Source: DASUPK01 sp963763955
Lineage (GTDB): Bacteria; Actinomycetota; Thermoleophilia; Solirubrobacterales; 70-9
Assembly (NCBI GenBank): GCA_963763955.1
Contig: CAVXQP010000006.1
Coordinates: 1 to 64,000, forward strand
Length of the DNA stretch: 64,000 nucleotides
Direction: 5' to 3'
The notes under the pieces were generated by a model. That model saw only the letters and a program-made list of their open reading frames with translations, had not been told where the DNA came from and did not search any database. This document shows positions 55,921 to 63,855 of this stretch, piece by piece. The position numbers and the translations under genes were made by a program. Each line of letters starts with the position of its first letter. Positions within the stretch are counted from its first letter, which is position 1.

Positions 55921-57247
55921 TCAGCCGATCAGCGATCGCAGGTCCCGCTCGAAGCGCGGGTAGCTGACCGACACGGCTTCGAATCCCTGCACCTCGACCC
56001 CTTGATCGGAGGCGAGCCCCGCGACGGCGCCGACCATGGCCAGGCGATGATCGCCGCGCGCGTCGAGCGTCCCCCCTCGCAGTCCGCCACCGCGGACCGC
56101 GAAGCCGTCGGGACGCCCCTCGATCTCGGCGCCCAGGGCCGAGAGGCCCTCGACGACAGCCGCGATCCGGTCCGATTCCTTGGCGCGCAGCTCCTCAGCA
56201 CCCTCGACCACCGTCTCCCCCTCCGCGAAGCAGGCGAGCAGGGCGAGCAGCGGCAGCTCGTCGATCGCCGCCGGCACATCCTCAGCCGTGACCGTGGCGC
56301 CGCCGAGCGACGCGCTCCGCACCTGCAGGGTCGCGATCGGCTCCGGGCCGGGCTCCCGAATCTCGTGCACCCTCATCGCGCGCCCCTGCTCGTGGGCGCC
56401 CCCCATCTCGACCCCCATCCGGGCCAGGATGGCGAGCAGCCCGATGCGGTTGCGATTGATCCCGACCTCGCGCAGCTCGATCTCGCTGCCGGGGACGAGC
56501 AGGGCCGCCGCCAGGAAGAAGGCGGCCGAGGAGAAGTCGCCGGGGACCGGCACATCACCCGCCTCGAGACGATCGGCCGGGGCGACGATCAGCCGCTCAC
56601 CCTCCCGGCGGATCGACGCGCCCATCGCCGCCAGCATCCGCTCGGTGTGGTCGCGCGTCACCAGGGTCTCGCGGATCCTCGTCTCGCCCTTCGCCAGCAG
56701 GCCGGCGAGCAGCAGGCACGACTTGACCTGCGCGCTCGCGACCGGCATCTCGTAGTCGATCCCGTGGAGACTGGAGCCCCGCACCGTCAGCGGGGGGAGC
56801 AGCCCGTCGCGGCAATCGACGTCGGCGCCCATCTGCCGCAACGGATCGGCTATCCGGTCGACCGGCCGCCGCCGGATCGAGTCGTCCCCGTCAAAGGTCC
56901 ACTCGCCCTCCGCCTGCCCGGCCAGCCATCCAGGCATGATCCGGAGCAGGGTCCCGGCGTTGCCCACGTCGATCTCGGCGGAGCCGGCTCCTCTCAATCC
57001 GGCACCCTCGATCTCGACGAAGATCCCGCCGTGGTCGTCGGGGTCTCCCCTCGCGGACCTCCGCCCCGACCGACTCGACGGCGCGCAGCGTCGCGCGGGT
57101 GTCCTCCGAGTCGAGATAGCCGGTGATCCTGGTGGGCCCGTCCGCCATCGCGCCGATCAGGGCGGCGCGGTGGGTGATGGACTTGTCCGGCGGCGGCCGC
57201 AGCTCCCCGCGCAGCGGTCCAGCGGGCTCGAACCGCACTGCGGTCAT
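55921..57247 (-). pseudogene. aroA: EPSP synthase, single frameshift
   Basis: The N-terminal piece (ATG 57247: PLRGELRPPPDKSITHRAAL, GYLDSEDTRATLRAVESVGA) and the C-terminal piece (IDVGNAGTLLRIMPGWLAGQ, VASAQVKSCLLLAGLLAKGE, PGDFSSAAFFLAAALL, LRAKESDRIAAVVEGL, RGDHRLAMVGAVAGL) lie in different frames. Skipping one G of a GGGG run (57047-57050 on the plus strand) gives a full 440-residue enzyme with all substrate contacts. It makes EPSP from shikimate-3-P and PEP. Its start overlaps the tyrA stop (ATGA). Since it is essential for aromatic synthesis and otherwise perfect, a sequence error is the most likely cause. Confidence 0.9.
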
Positions 57248-58320
57248 TCCGCCCTGGAGACATCGTGGCCGAGATCCCGTACGAGGCGCTCGGCACGCTC
57301 CGCCTCCTCGTCGCCTGCGATGTAGAGCGAGATCGCTCCGGACGTCATGTCGGCAGCCGGGTAGAGCGCCATGTCCTCGATGTTGACGCCGGCCCGTCCG
57401 AGCTCGAGCGCGACCTCGGCGACGATCCCCGGCCTGTTGGGCACACGGACCCGGAGCTGATGGAGCGGACCGCCCGCGATCTCCGTCTCGATCAACTCGC
57501 GGCGGCGCCGGCCGGCCTCCTCGTGCCAGGCGGCGACCGCCTCGCGCTCGCCCGAGCGCATCAGCTCCGCAGCCTCTCTGAGACGGGCGATCGCGGCATC
57601 GATCTCGGCGGCTACGGCCTCGCGATTCCCGGCGAAGATGTCGCCCCAGATCGCCGGGTTGGCTCCGGCCACCCTGGTGGCGTCCCGGAAGCTCGGCCCG
57701 ACCTCCGGCAGGCGCTCGGCCTCCTCGCTGAGCGCCGTCGCCGCCTGCGCGACCAGGACGTTGGCGACCACGTGCGGAAGATGGCTGATCGTCGCCATCA
57801 GGCGATCATGCGTCTCGGCCTCGATCGCCTGCGGGCGCGCCCCCAGGTCCGCGATCGCGCGCTGCACGCGGTCGTAGAGCATCCCGCCCGTCGTGGGCGC
57901 CGGCGTCAGGTACCAGCGGGCGCCCTCGAAGAGGTCCGCTCGGGCGTTCTCCACGCCCGAGGTCTCCGCTCCGGCGAGTGGATGCCCACCGACGAAGCGG
58001 CTGTCCGAGCCGAGGGAGGAGATCAGGTCTCGCTTCACCGAGCCGACGTCGGTGACCGCGCAATCCTCGGCCGCCGCGTCCAGCGCCTCCGCGGCGAGGC
58101 CGGGAAGCGCAATCACCGGGGCGGCGCAGAAGACCAGCTCCGTCCCCTCGACCGCCTCCGCGACGGCCTCGTGCGCCGAGTCGATTGCGCCGAGCTCCCC
58201 GGCCCGCTCGAGCAGCTCCCGGTCGGGGTCGAATCCGGCCACTTCGGCGTCGAGCCTGGCGCGGGCGGCGAGCCCGATCGACCCACCGATCAGACCCACG
58301 CCGAGGACGGCGATCTTCAT
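57244..58320 (-). CDS. tyrA: Prephenate dehydrogenase with C-terminal ACT domain
   Basis: 358 residues. NAD site KIAVLGVGLIGGSIGLAARA, DVGSVKRDLI, FVGGHPLAGAETSGVENARA (catalytic His), and THDRLMATISHLPHVVANVL. The ACT domain begins QLRVRVPNRPGIVAEVALEL, a likely feedback site for tyrosine. It converts prephenate to hydroxyphenylpyruvate. It starts three bases after aroF ends and overlaps aroA, so the three are translated from one message under the leader described below. Confidence 0.94.
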   Translation of the reverse strand: MKIAVLGVGLIGGSIGLAARARLDAEVAGFDPDRELLERAGELGAIDSAHEAVAEAVEGTELVFCAAPVIALPGLAAEALDAAAEDCAVTDVGSVKRDLISSLGSDSRFVGGHPLAGAETSGVENARADLFEGARWYLTPAPTTGGMLYDRVQRAIADLGARPQAIEAETHDRLMATISHLPHVVANVLVAQAATALSEEAERLPEVGPSFRDATRVAGANPAIWGDIFAGNREAVAAEIDAAIARLREAAELMRSGEREAVAAWHEEAGRRRRELIETEIAGGPLHQLRVRVPNRPGIVAEVALELGRAGVNIEDMALYPAADMTSGAISLYIAGDEEAERAERLVRDLGHDVSRAE

Positions 58321-58323
58321 TGC

Positions 58324-59415
58324 TCAGGCTTTGCGCCGCTCACGGACAGCAGAGCTCAGACGGTCGAGCGTCAGCACCGTCGTGTCCCAGTCGATGCAGG
58401 CGTCGGTGATCGACTGGCCGTAGATCAGGTCGCGATCCGATTCGAGGTCCTGGCGGCCCGCCACCAGGAATGACTCCATCATCACCCCGACGATCGCCTC
58501 GTTGCCGGCTGCGATCTGGTCGGCGATCTCGCTGACCACCTGGGGCTGCCGTTCGTGGTCCTTCCCGCTGTTGTCGTGGGAAGCGTCGATCACGAGCCGC
58601 TCCCGTAGGCCCGCCTCGCGCAGCCCCTCCAGCGTGCCGGCGACCGTCTCAGGGTCGTAGTTCGGCGCGCCGCGGCCGCCGCGCAGGATCACGTGGCAGT
58701 CGGGATTGCCCTCCGTGTAGAGGATCGCCGGCGTCCCGCTGACGTCGACGCCGGCGAAGGCATGCGGCGCGGCGGCGGCGCGCACGGCGTCGATGGCGAG
58801 CTTGACGCTGCCGGCTGTGCCGTTCTTGAACCCCACCGGCATCGAGAGGCCCGAGGCCAGCTGCCGGTGGATCTGGCTCTCCGTCGTCCGGGCGCCGATC
58901 GCGCCCCAGGCGACGACGTCGGAGATGTACTGCGGCGTGATCGGGTCGAGGAACTCGCAGCCGATCGCCAGGCCTAGGTCCGTCACCTCCAGGAGCAGCC
59001 GCCGGGCGGTGTGCAGCCCGACGTTCACGTCGCGGGACCCGTCCAGGTGCGGGTCGTTGATCAGACCCTTCCACCCAGTGGTGGTGCGCGGCTTCTCGAA
59101 GTAGACGCGCATCGCGACGCAGAGGTCGTCCCCCAGCTCCTTCGCGCGGGCGCTCAGCCTCTGGGCGTAGTCGACCGCCGCCTCGGGATCATGGACGCTG
59201 CAGGGCCCGACGACGACCAGCAGCCGGTCGTCGTCGCGGTCGAGGACCGACTTGACCTCGGCGCGATGGGCGAGGACCGCATCCTCGCGGTCGCGTCCCA
59301 GCGACAGGTCCTCGAGCATCTCGGCCGGCGAGACCAGCTCGACGACGCGCTCGATCCGCCGGTCCCGAACGCGGTCGGACTGCTGTCTCGGAAGCTCCTT
59401 CATCTCGAAATTCAT
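58324..59415 (-). CDS. aroF: DAHP synthase, class I (AroG/AroF type)
   Basis: 363 residues of the E. coli-type family: LLVVVGPCSVHDPEAAVDYA, VYFEKPRTTTGWKGLINDPH, EFLDPITPQYISDVVAWGAI, GARTTESQIHRQLASGLSMP, VGFKNGT, HVILRGGRGAPNYDPETV and IDASHDNSGKDHERQPQV. It joins PEP and erythrose-4-P as the first shikimate step. The ATG is preceded by AAGGGGAAAGCAGG. The actinobacterial norm is a class II enzyme, so the class I type here is notable. Expression is probably controlled by the aromatic leader peptide about 120 bases upstream. Confidence 0.95.
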   Translation of the reverse strand: MNFEMKELPRQQSDRVRDRRIERVVELVSPAEMLEDLSLGRDREDAVLAHRAEVKSVLDRDDDRLLVVVGPCSVHDPEAAVDYAQRLSARAKELGDDLCVAMRVYFEKPRTTTGWKGLINDPHLDGSRDVNVGLHTARRLLLEVTDLGLAIGCEFLDPITPQYISDVVAWGAIGARTTESQIHRQLASGLSMPVGFKNGTAGSVKLAIDAVRAAAAPHAFAGVDVSGTPAILYTEGNPDCHVILRGGRGAPNYDPETVAGTLEGLREAGLRERLVIDASHDNSGKDHERQPQVVSEIADQIAAGNEAIVGVMMESFLVAGRQDLESDRDLIYGQSITDACIDWDTTVLTLDRLSSAVRERRKA

Positions 59416-59478
59416 CCTGCTTTCCCCTTCTTTCTACTGGTATGGCGATGGTCCTTGAGGTGCGGATCAATGGGAGGC

Positions 59479-59537
59479 GGCGCCCGGCGGGTGAAGCTTC
59501 TGCGTCAGCGGCTTGTGGCAGCCGCGGGCCGGACGCC
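59479..59537 (-). promoter_or_regulatory. Candidate attenuator RNA structures after the aromatic leader peptide
   Basis: On the minus strand GGCGTCCGGC (59537-59528), overlapping the leader stop, can pair with GCCGGGCGCC (59488-59479) with one G-U. In between, GCGGCT (59525-59520) pairs with AGCCGC (59513-59508) around a six-base loop. An alternative stem GAGCCGC-CCC-GCGGCTC forms within the leader codons upstream of the Tyr/Phe/Trp run, so AGCCGC has two possible partners. A ribosome paused at the aromatic codons or released at the stop would select different folds. No T-tract is seen, so a translational or Rho-linked mechanism is possible. Confidence 0.55.
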
Positions 59538-59632
59538 TAGATAAATCGCCAGAAGTAGAAGTAGGCACGCTGAGGAGCCGCGGGGCGGCTCGAGGGCGAG
59601 GCGCTGTGCGTGCCGTGCTGCATTGCGGACAT
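59537..59632 (-). CDS. Aromatic amino-acid leader peptide upstream of aroF
   Basis: A 31-codon frame, ATG at 59632 to TAG at 59537, preceded by GAGGAGGG nine bases upstream, an excellent ribosome site. The peptide is MSAMQHGTHSASPSSRPAAP followed by QRA and then YFYFWRFI. The terminal eight residues contain two Tyr, three Phe and one Trp in a genome where these are rare. This is the design of leader peptides that sense charged tRNA levels (as in trp, phe and his operons). It sits between hisC and aroF, in front of aroF-tyrA-aroA. Too short for ordinary gene calling; found by reading the intergenic region. The regulatory role is inferred. Confidence 0.85.
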   Translation of the reverse strand: MSAMQHGTHSASPSSRPAAPQRAYFYFWRFI

Positions 59633-59664
59633 TGAAGCAGACCCTCCTCAGCGCGGTGAGGGTT

Positions 59665-60759
59665 TCAGCCCGCCAGCTCCCGCATCGCATCGAGGAAGCG
59701 CTGGTTCTCGGCGCGCGTCCCGTAGGTGACCCGCAGGCATCCCGGGCCGCCGAGCGCAGCGCCGGGCCTGACCGCGACCCCCGCCTTCGTCAGGTGCTCG
59801 ACGACCTCGCCCTCGTCGCGATCGCCGAGCTCGATCCAGGCGAAGTTGGTCTGCGACTCGGCCGTCGCGTACCCGAGCTCATGCAGTGATTCCTCGACCA
59901 AGACTCGCTCGATCAGGTTCTTCTCGACACGGAGGGCGACGTCGTCTTGGTGGCGAATGGCCTCGCTCGCGGCGGTCTGCGCGAGCGTGTTGACGCTGAA
60001 CGGCTGGCGCACGGCGTCGACCGCCGCCCGGAACTGCGGTGAGCAGAGCGCGTAGCCGACCCGCAGCCCGGCCAGCCCGTGGCACTTGCTGAACGTGCGC
60101 AGCAGGACGACGTTCGGGTGCTGGGCGAGCAGGTCGAGTGTTGCATCCGGGTCATCGTTGGTCTGGTACTCGATGTAGGCCTCGTCCACGATGATCGTGG
60201 TCCGCGAGGGCACGCTCTCCACGAAGGACCTGATTCGCTCGAGCGGCAGATGGGTCCCCGTCGGGTTGTTCGGGTTGCAGACGATCAGCAGCTGGGTCGC
60301 CGCGGTGACCTCCTCGAGCATCGCGTCGAGGTCGTGGACGTAGCCGTTCGTGAGCGGCACCCGGATCTCCCTGGCACCCGAGAGCGCCGGCAGGTGCGGA
60401 TAGATCGAGAACGAGGGCCAGGCGTAGAGGATCTCGTCGCCGGGCTCGCAGAGCGCCATGGCGGCGGCGAGCAGGATCTCGCAGGAGCCGTTGGAGACGG
60501 CGATCCGGGCGGGGTCGGTCTCGTGGTGATCCGCGATCGCCCTGCGGAGGACACGCGCCTCTGGGTCCGGGTATCTGTTGATGTCCGCGGCCCCCCGCGT
60601 GATCGCCTCGATCACGTCAGGGTGCGGCGGGAAGGGCGACTCGTTCGAGGCCAGCTTGACCGCATCGGCGGTCTCGGCCTGGGCCTTGGCGTCATCGAGC
60701 GACGTCCCCGGCTCGTAGTGCGGGATCCGCGACAGCTTCTCGGCAAAGGTGACGGTCAT
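59665..60759 (-). CDS. hisC: Histidinol-phosphate/aromatic aminotransferase
   Basis: 364 residues, PLP-dependent class I/II. Seen: VKLASNESPFPPHPDVIEAI, NRYPDPEARVLRRAIADHHE, VSNGSCEILLAAAMALCEPG, CNPNNPTGTHLPLERI, IIVDEAYIEYQ and RTFSKCHGLAGLRVGYALC with the PLP lysine in F-S-K. HisC-type enzymes accept imidazole or aromatic keto acids. Next to aroH, aroF and tyrA, a role as Phe/Tyr aminotransferase is the best inference. ATG start nine bases after the GNAT stop. Confidence 0.93.
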   Translation of the reverse strand: MTVTFAEKLSRIPHYEPGTSLDDAKAQAETADAVKLASNESPFPPHPDVIEAITRGAADINRYPDPEARVLRRAIADHHETDPARIAVSNGSCEILLAAAMALCEPGDEILYAWPSFSIYPHLPALSGAREIRVPLTNGYVHDLDAMLEEVTAATQLLIVCNPNNPTGTHLPLERIRSFVESVPSRTTIIVDEAYIEYQTNDDPDATLDLLAQHPNVVLLRTFSKCHGLAGLRVGYALCSPQFRAAVDAVRQPFSVNTLAQTAASEAIRHQDDVALRVEKNLIERVLVEESLHELGYATAESQTNFAWIELGDRDEGEVVEHLTKAGVAVRPGAALGGPGCLRVTYGTRAENQRFLDAMRELAG

Positions 60760-60768
60760 CTGCGGCTC

Positions 60769-61251
60769 CTATTGTTGCGGGCGCCCCGCGTCACCGGCGG
60801 TTCTCCGGTACCTGACCGCTCTCGCGCCGCTGCGGCCGTGAATCTTCTCGGCGCCGTCGGCCCGCCAGCCCTGGCGCTCGTAGAAGGCGATCGCGCGGTG
60901 GTTCCCCGCGAAGGTCCAGAGAACCACCTCGCTGTAGGGCAGACCCGCCAGGCGCTCGGCGGCGGCCTCCATCAGCGCCGTGCCGGCCCCCGATCGCCAC
61001 CGATCGGGATCCACGTAGATCGCCACCAGCTCGGCCACGTCCGGACCGAGGTCCGACTCACGCCCCGGAGCGGCGACGAAGCAGTAGCCCGCGAAGACGC
61101 CGTCGATCTGCGCGACGAAGGTGAAGGCGTCATCGACCGGACGGCGCAGCCCGACTCCGACCTCGTGTCGCCAGCGGTCGATCGGCAGGTCCGCGAGCTT
61201 CTCGGGCGCGACGATGTCGCGGTAGGCAGTCCGCCAGCCCGCGACGGTCAC
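60769..61251 (-). CDS. GNAT-family N-acetyltransferase
   Basis: 160 residues from the first canonical start, GTG 61251. Acetyl-CoA motif A: ELVAIYVDPDRWRSGAGTAL (R/Q-x-x-G-x-[GA] as RSGAGT), followed by VVLWTFAGNHRAIAFYERQG (motif B with Tyr). The substrate is unknown. The true N-terminus must be further up: codons to about 61305 read VAVRVREATPADTEAIVSV, the normal first strand and helix, but contain no ATG, GTG or TTG. A non-standard start (GTA overlapping the aroH stop) or a sequence error is implied. It lies between aroH and hisC. Confidence 0.88.
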   Translation of the reverse strand: MTVAGWRTAYRDIVAPEKLADLPIDRWRHEVGVGLRRPVDDAFTFVAQIDGVFAGYCFVAAPGRESDLGPDVAELVAIYVDPDRWRSGAGTALMEAAAERLAGLPYSEVVLWTFAGNHRAIAFYERQGWRADGAEKIHGRSGARAVRYRRTAGDAGRPQQ

Positions 61252-61301
61252 CGAGACGATCGCCTCGGTGTCGGCCGGCGTCGCCTCCCGTACCCGGACC
61301 G

Positions 61302-61679
61302 CTACTGCGCCGCCCTCAGGTCGGAGCGCAGATCCTGAGCTTCGCCGAGGTACGCATGCGCCGGGCTGTGATCGGCGGGTGCGTAGTAGTGCACAAGAAC
61401 GCGAATCACGGACGGCATCGCCCCCGGGACGTCGATCTCCCTCGCGCAGAGCAGCGGGACCGTCTCGAGGCCGACCTTCCGTGCCGCGACCGCCGGGAAC
61501 TCGGCGTTCAGGTCGTGGGTCGAGGTGAAGATGCAGCTCACCATCCGCTCGGGCGTCAGCTCGTTGCGGCTGATCAGCTCGCGCATCAGCTCCTCGGTGG
61601 CATCGATGATCGTTTCGGGGTTGTTGCTGCGGGCCTTGGTCGCGCCACGTACCGCCCAGAGTCGTAGGTCGTCGCTCAT
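61302..61679 (-). CDS. aroH: Chorismate mutase, AroH type
   Basis: 125 residues of the Bacillus AroH trimer family: LRLWAVRGATKARSNNPETI, MVSCIFTSTHDLNAEFPAVA, PLLCAREIDVPGAMPSVIRV, LVHYYAP. It turns chorismate into prephenate, supplying tyrA downstream. The ATG overlaps the rluB stop by four bases, tying the aromatic genes to the scpB-rluB unit. Confidence 0.95.
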   Translation of the reverse strand: MSDDLRLWAVRGATKARSNNPETIIDATEELMRELISRNELTPERMVSCIFTSTHDLNAEFPAVAARKVGLETVPLLCAREIDVPGAMPSVIRVLVHYYAPADHSPAHAYLGEAQDLRSDLRAAQ

Positions 61680-62371
61680 GGCGCGGAATCTTCCCAGAGC
61701 GCGGCGACCTCTCCCTCCTCGAGCAGGCGCGCGTCGCCGCGGCGGAGCCCTCCGAGCTCGAGCGACCCGATCCTGATCCGGGTGAGCGCCTCGACCTCGT
61801 TGCCGACGGCCTCGGCCATCCGACGCACCTGGCGCTTGCGCCCCTCGCTGATCGTGACCTCCAGCTCGCGCTCCCCGAGTTTCTGGATCTGGGCGGCAGA
61901 GGTGGTCCCGTCCTCCAGCCGCACCCCGCCGCGCAACCTCTCGAGATCGCGATCGGAGGGAGGCCGGGCGAGGCGGACGCGATAGGTCTTCGGCACTCCG
62001 TAGCGGGGATGGGTCAGGCGGTTCGCCAGCTCGCCGTCGTTGGTGAGCAGGATCAGCCCGGTGGTGTCCGCATCGAGTCGGCCGACCGGGTAGAGCCTCT
62101 GCTCCGAGTCGACCAATTCCGTGATCGCCGGTCGCCTGCCCGGCTCACGAGCGGTCGAGACCACCCCGGCCGGCTTGTTGACCGCCCAGACCTCGCGCGT
62201 TTCGGGCGTCACCGAGGCGCCGTCGACCTCCACCCCGGAGCCCTCGTTCACGTCCCGCGCCGGATCGGTGACGATCTCGCCGCCGACGCGGACCCTGCCG
62301 GCGGTGATCAGCTCCTCGGCCGCGCGACGCGACGCGACACCGGCATGGGCGAGGTATTTGCCGAGCCTCAC
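61676..62371 (-). CDS. rluB: 23S rRNA pseudouridine synthase RluB family
   Basis: 231 residues. The S4 domain (RLGKYLAHAGVASRRAAEEL) precedes the RsuA/RluB catalytic core VGRLDADTTGLILLTNDGEL (catalytic Asp in GRLD) and NRLTHPRYGVPKTYRV, then EGRKRQVRRMAEAVG. It modifies 23S rRNA near U2605. In most actinobacteria it follows scpB directly; here two secreted cell-wall enzyme genes intervene. Confidence 0.94.
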   Translation of the reverse strand: MRLGKYLAHAGVASRRAAEELITAGRVRVGGEIVTDPARDVNEGSGVEVDGASVTPETREVWAVNKPAGVVSTAREPGRRPAITELVDSEQRLYPVGRLDADTTGLILLTNDGELANRLTHPRYGVPKTYRVRLARPPSDRDLERLRGGVRLEDGTTSAAQIQKLGERELEVTISEGRKRQVRRMAEAVGNEVEALTRIRIGSLELGGLRRGDARLLEEGEVAALWEDSAP

Positions 62372-62393
62372 CCATCCATTCTGGCCGGGCCGC

Positions 62394-63074
62394 TCAGCAG
62401 GCGCCGAGCTTGGTGAGGTCAGCGCGGTAGATGTTCATGTCGGCCCGATTCCAATCCTGGTGCGTCTGGCCCTGGAAGCGCGGGTCGAGCTCCTTGTAGA
62501 ACGGCGAGGAGAGGCTCTCGTTGTGCCCGATGACCTGCGAGACCGGGATGCCGAACCGGCAACGCAGCCACTGCGTGAACTGGAGCGAGCCGTTGAGCTG
62601 AGCCGGTCGATTGAGGATGTCCTGGTCGGAGAAACCGACGTGCTCGATCCCGATCGCGGTGTAGTTAAGGCCAACGACGTGGCGGCAGCGGATCGTCGGC
62701 GGCACGAACTTGTAGACGGCGCCCGAGGCAGCTACGGCGTAATGCGAACAGACGCCGGGGAGCTCGTGGAACTCGACGTCCGGGGTGTCAGGCCTGAAGG
62801 TGTTGTAGATCGCGCCGATGCTGCCCGCTGCGGCGTAGTGCTCGACGATCAGTTGGGGATTGTTGAGCCGCCACTTGTACTGCCCATAGTGGTGCTTCGA
62901 GTAGGCCGCCATCTCCCGCTTGCGCTTCTTCGGGTACGGGATCAGCATCTTGTGGATCGGGGGCTTTGCCGCCGCCGACTTCGTTGCGGCCGGAGGTGCA
63001 GCTCCCGCGCCCGATGCAGCGCCCGTGCCGACCACGGCGGCGATCGCCACCAGCGCGACGATCAGGCGGCTCAC
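62394..63074 (-). CDS. Secreted N-acetylmuramoyl-L-alanine amidase (Amidase_2-like)
   Basis: 226 residues from GTG at 63074. Signal peptide SRLIVALVAIAAVVGTGAAS. Then comes a type-2 amidase fold: PQLIVEHYAAAGSIGAIYNT, EFHELPGVCSHYAVAASGAV, YKFVPPTIRCRHVVGLNYTA, IGIEHVGFSDQDIL and VIGHNESLSSPFYKELDPRF. His and Cys/Asp zinc positions are plausible in HYA, RHVV and GHNE. It cuts the glycan-peptide bond in peptidoglycan or turns over muropeptides. It is coupled (2 bp gap) to the M14 carboxypeptidase gene. Confidence 0.88.
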   Translation of the reverse strand: MSRLIVALVAIAAVVGTGAASGAGAAPPAATKSAAAKPPIHKMLIPYPKKRKREMAAYSKHHYGQYKWRLNNPQLIVEHYAAAGSIGAIYNTFRPDTPDVEFHELPGVCSHYAVAASGAVYKFVPPTIRCRHVVGLNYTAIGIEHVGFSDQDILNRPAQLNGSLQFTQWLRCRFGIPVSQVIGHNESLSSPFYKELDPRFQGQTHQDWNRADMNIYRADLTKLGAC

Positions 63075-63075
63075 C

Positions 63076-63855
63076 TCAGCGGCCCTCCGCCAGCAGGAGC
63101 GCGGCATGCGCGTGTCGCCTGGCGGTGTGCTGGCTGACCGCTCCGGGCGGCAGCTCGACCACGAAGGCGCTGCTGCCCGGGAACGTGTGGTTCTCCCACT
63201 TGATCGCTGTTCCGCGGTCGGCGCTGCCCATGCAGCTGGTCGCCATGCGAACCAGCTTCGCGTAGTGGGCGGCGATCGCGGGTCTCCCGCGACAGGCGAG
63301 AACGGCGCCCCACGGCTGGTGGTACCAAATTGAGAGAGTGGGATGAATCCGCTCCGCGAAGCTCATCACGGCTTGGGTCTCCGGCTCCGAGGCTGGGTGC
63401 GGCCCCGGGTAATAGCCGCTCGACTGTGCGACGTGGTCTCGCCATCGGTAGGGGAAGTTGCGATTCAGGTCCACCCCGTGCACGTTCTTGCGCGTGTGTG
63501 CCCTCAACCCATCTGGGTTAACCGTAGGGATCAGCCAGAGTTGCGCGCCCTCCACGCTGGGCGCTCTGCGTCGCAGGGCGCGGATGATCCGCAGCCCGGC
63601 GCGCTCGTCGCCGTGAATCACACCGACGACCAGCACGATGCGATCGGAGGTGGCATCGCCGTAGCGCGTCGCGACGATCGGCCTCCCTTGGACCGAGCGC
63701 CCGACGACCTCGTTCACCGGCGCAGTGTCGTCATAGTCCGCTCGCGCGGACGCAATGGTCCCCACCCCAGGCCACCGGGAAGGTCCTGCGACGAGCGCCA
63801 GGGCGATCGCCGACAAGGCGGCCGCCGCGACACCGGCGAGGCACGCCCGCCTCAT
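63076..63855 (-). CDS. Secreted M14 zinc carboxypeptidase
   Basis: 259 residues. Signal peptide RRACLAGVAAAALSAIALAL. M14 motifs: VVGVIHGDERAGLRIIRALR (H-x-x-E zinc ligands), LIPTVNPDGLRAHTRKNVHG, VDLNRNFPYRW (Arg/Asn binding), SIWYHQPWGAV (third zinc His) and AFVVELPPGAVS with the catalytic Glu. Related enzymes remove residues from wall peptides (gamma-D-Glu-meso-DAP type). ATG overlaps the scpB stop. With the amidase it makes a wall-turnover pair inside the scpB-rluB unit. Confidence 0.9.
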   Translation of the reverse strand: MRRACLAGVAAAALSAIALALVAGPSRWPGVGTIASARADYDDTAPVNEVVGRSVQGRPIVATRYGDATSDRIVLVVGVIHGDERAGLRIIRALRRRAPSVEGAQLWLIPTVNPDGLRAHTRKNVHGVDLNRNFPYRWRDHVAQSSGYYPGPHPASEPETQAVMSFAERIHPTLSIWYHQPWGAVLACRGRPAIAAHYAKLVRMATSCMGSADRGTAIKWENHTFPGSSAFVVELPPGAVSQHTARRHAHAALLLAEGR

